Below, in pieces: positions 7,081-8,115 of a stretch of 8,115 bases of DNA. The translations under genes were made by a program, and so were the position numbers. The DNA is from SHLQ01 sp964610745 (GTDB lineage Bacteria; Actinomycetota; Acidimicrobiia; Acidimicrobiales; SHLQ01), in the NCBI GenBank assembly GCA_964610745.1, contig CAZSYL010000094.1, positions 1-8,115 of the forward strand, given 5' to 3'. The notes beneath the pieces are model-generated. The model saw only the letters and a program-made list of their open reading frames with translations, had not been told where the DNA came from and made no database searches. The number at the start of each line of letters is the position of its first letter. Positions within the stretch are counted from its first letter, which is position 1.

Positions 7081-7101
7081 CGGCGCGGCGGCGCCGTTTT
7101 T
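7081..7101 (+). terminator. GC-rich hairpin followed by T5 (plus-strand terminator shape)
   Basis: CGGCGC (7081-7086) and GCGCCG (7091-7096) form a perfect 6-base-pair stem around a GGCG loop, followed at once by five Ts (7097-7101). This is the textbook shape of an intrinsic terminator for rightward transcription, yet no rightward gene ends here. It would stop antisense transcripts crossing prfA. On the minus strand the same palindrome lies in the spacer just upstream of the prfA -10 element, so it may instead bind a regulator. Confidence 0.4.
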
Positions 7102-7121
7102 GGTTTCTGCAGGCAAACGAA

Positions 7122-7165
7122 CAATGGGGTCGTGCTCCATTGATTGGAAGGGCACGACCCCATTG
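7122..7165 (-). terminator. Strong hairpin ending the surface-protein transcript
   Basis: Perfect 14-base arms (CAATGGGGTCGTGC and its reverse complement, at 7122-7135 and 7152-7165) surround a 16-base loop. The structure begins 23 bases after the stop of the surface-protein gene. On the minus strand it is followed by TGTTCGTTTG, a broken T-rich tail. It is therefore the likely terminator separating that gene from prfA. A CCATTG in the loop (7137-7142) could pair with the outer CAATGG as a weaker alternative fold. Confidence 0.7.
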
Positions 7166-7188
7166 CAGTTCTCAACTCTTATCGACGA

Positions 7189-8115
7189 CTACTCGCGTCG
7201 GGCCCCTGCGAGCAACGTCCGACGGATTCCTAGCTGCGTCGCACCAATGATCATCAGCACAAACGCTGCGATGACCAGCATCCACGGGCTCGAGCCGGTC
7301 AAGGCAAGAATCGGCGGTGCCTCGGACTGAGGTTGCGACTCAACAAGACCGGCGTCGACCTCGGAGGTCACCTGGCCCGCGAAGACCGACACTTCGACCC
7401 GGTTAGTTGAGAAGGCGAAGTCTGAGTCCAGCGAATCGTCGCCAACGTTGGCTGAGGTCAGCTCATCGCCACTTGGCGGCACGATCTCAACGACGTAGTC
7501 GCCCGGCGTCAGATCGGTGAAGTTGTACACACCGTCGACATCAGTAACGGTCGATGCGATAACGGTACCGTCCGGTGCGAGCAGGTTCACGGTTACACCT
7601 GCCACCAACACGTCTGCGCCAGCGCGCTGTCCGTCGGTATCGCCGTCACGGAAGACCACTCCCTGAACAGCTCCGAGCTCTTCAGGAACGGCAGGGGGCA
7701 CAGTTTCGATGAAGTCGTAGCCGACCGCAACGACGCCAGGATCCAATGTGATCACAGAGATCTCATCGTTTGCCAACGTTCCACCTGCAGAACCAACAAC
7801 ATCGGTTCCATCGTCGAAACCATCAGGCTGAGACTCGGTCACCGCGTAGGTGCCCGGAACCAGGTCTTCAAAGACGTACTCACCCAGTGCATTCGTCATC
7901 GTGGTCAACAGAACGAGGTTTCCATCAACATCAATACCGGTCAGCGTGATCGTCACGCCCGCAATCGGCGTGCCATCGTCGGTCAACACCGAACCAGCGA
8001 GTGAAGCTGGGTCGGGAGGCAGCGGTGGCTCTGTTGGATCGGCCGGCTCGATCTCGACGAAGTCGTAATCCGTCGCGTCAACACCAGCGCCCAATGGGAT
8101 TGCAGAAATCTCGTC
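7189..8115 (-). CDS. Sortase-anchored surface protein with SdrD-B/Cna-B-like repeats (N-terminus missing)
   Basis: The last 308 residues of an exported wall-anchored protein; the frame is open to the right edge. The TTG at 8094 is not a start: the upstream residues DEISAIPLGAGV match the DEISVITLDPGV found one domain later, so it is an internal Leu. Numbered from that Leu, visible parts are the tail of one beta-sandwich domain and an acidic proline linker (1-30), a Cna-B-like domain (31-130: AGVTITLTG, GEYVFEDLVPGTY), an SdrD-B-like domain (141-250) with a Ca-loop-like DGDTDG (150-155) and GVYNFTDLTPGDYVV, a Ser/Gln/Pro spacer, then LALTG (263-267), a hydrophobic segment (about 271-290) and the basic tail RRTLLAGARRE. 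LAxTG is the motif typical of class E sortases. The protein is very acidic and low in lysine. It probably serves as a stalk or adhesin; the ligand-binding part would lie outside the window. Confidence 0.88.
   Translation of the reverse strand, partial: DEISAIPLGAGVDATDYDFVEIEPADPTEPPLPPDPASLAGSVLTDDGTPIAGVTITLTGIDVDGNLVLLTTMTNALGEYVFEDLVPGTYAVTESQPDGFDDGTDVVGSAGGTLANDEISVITLDPGVVAVGYDFIETVPPAVPEELGAVQGVVFRDGDTDGQRAGADVLVAGVTVNLLAPDGTVIASTVTDVDGVYNFTDLTPGDYVVEIVPPSGDELTSANVGDDSLDSDFAFSTNRVEVSVFAGQVTSEVDAGLVESQPQSEAPPILALTGSSPWMLVIAAFVLMIIGATQLGIRRTLLAGARRE

Noticed and set aside
8092..8094. TTG at 8094 as start of the surface protein
   Set aside because: The frame stays open to the edge and the residues upstream continue the repeat pattern seen one domain later, so the codon is internal.

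Overview
The window looks like ordinary chromosome from a moderately GC-rich bacterium, most likely an actinobacterium. The evidence is the LAxTG-type (sortase E-like) sorting signal, the prfA-prmC-tsaC gene order, GTG starts, and a prfA start placed exactly where a leaderless mRNA would begin. The marine Acidimicrobiia/Ilumatobacter group is a reasonable guess, but it rests on gene character and not on any database match.

Layout. The left part (1-3563) is read rightward: the end of an unrecognised protein, then, 28 bases later, a large membrane-anchored c-di-GMP enzyme with 8-10 membrane segments, a GAF-like region, PAS, GGDEF-type and EAL domains. The right part (3634-8115) is read leftward, in transcription order: the 3' end of a sortase-anchored surface protein built from SdrD-B/Cna-B-like domains (entering at the right edge), a strong hairpin, prfA (release factor 1), prmC (its glutamine methyltransferase), tsaC/sua5 (threonylcarbamoyl-AMP synthase) and rfbF (glucose-1-phosphate cytidylyltransferase). 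The two blocks converge in a 70-base gap with a likely rfbF terminator.

How the genes work together. prfA, prmC and tsaC form a compact translation operon: prmC overlaps prfA by 8 bases and tsaC starts at or just before the prmC stop. PrmC methylates the GGQ glutamine of the RF1 encoded just upstream, and TsaC makes the intermediate for t6A37 of ANN-decoding tRNAs. rfbF follows after 78 bases, with its own strong ribosome site next to a hairpin. It makes CDP-glucose for deoxysugar or surface polysaccharide synthesis and has no rfbG-type partner in the window. The c-di-GMP protein has an intact EAL site, but its GGDEF signature reads NGDEF.

I see no CRISPR array, tRNA, rRNA, insertion sequence or clear new multi-gene system. 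The most interesting points are the leaderless-type prfA promoter with a GC palindrome in its spacer, the hairpin next to the rfbF ribosome site, the NGDEF variant, and the surface protein and rfbF placed on either side of the translation cluster.
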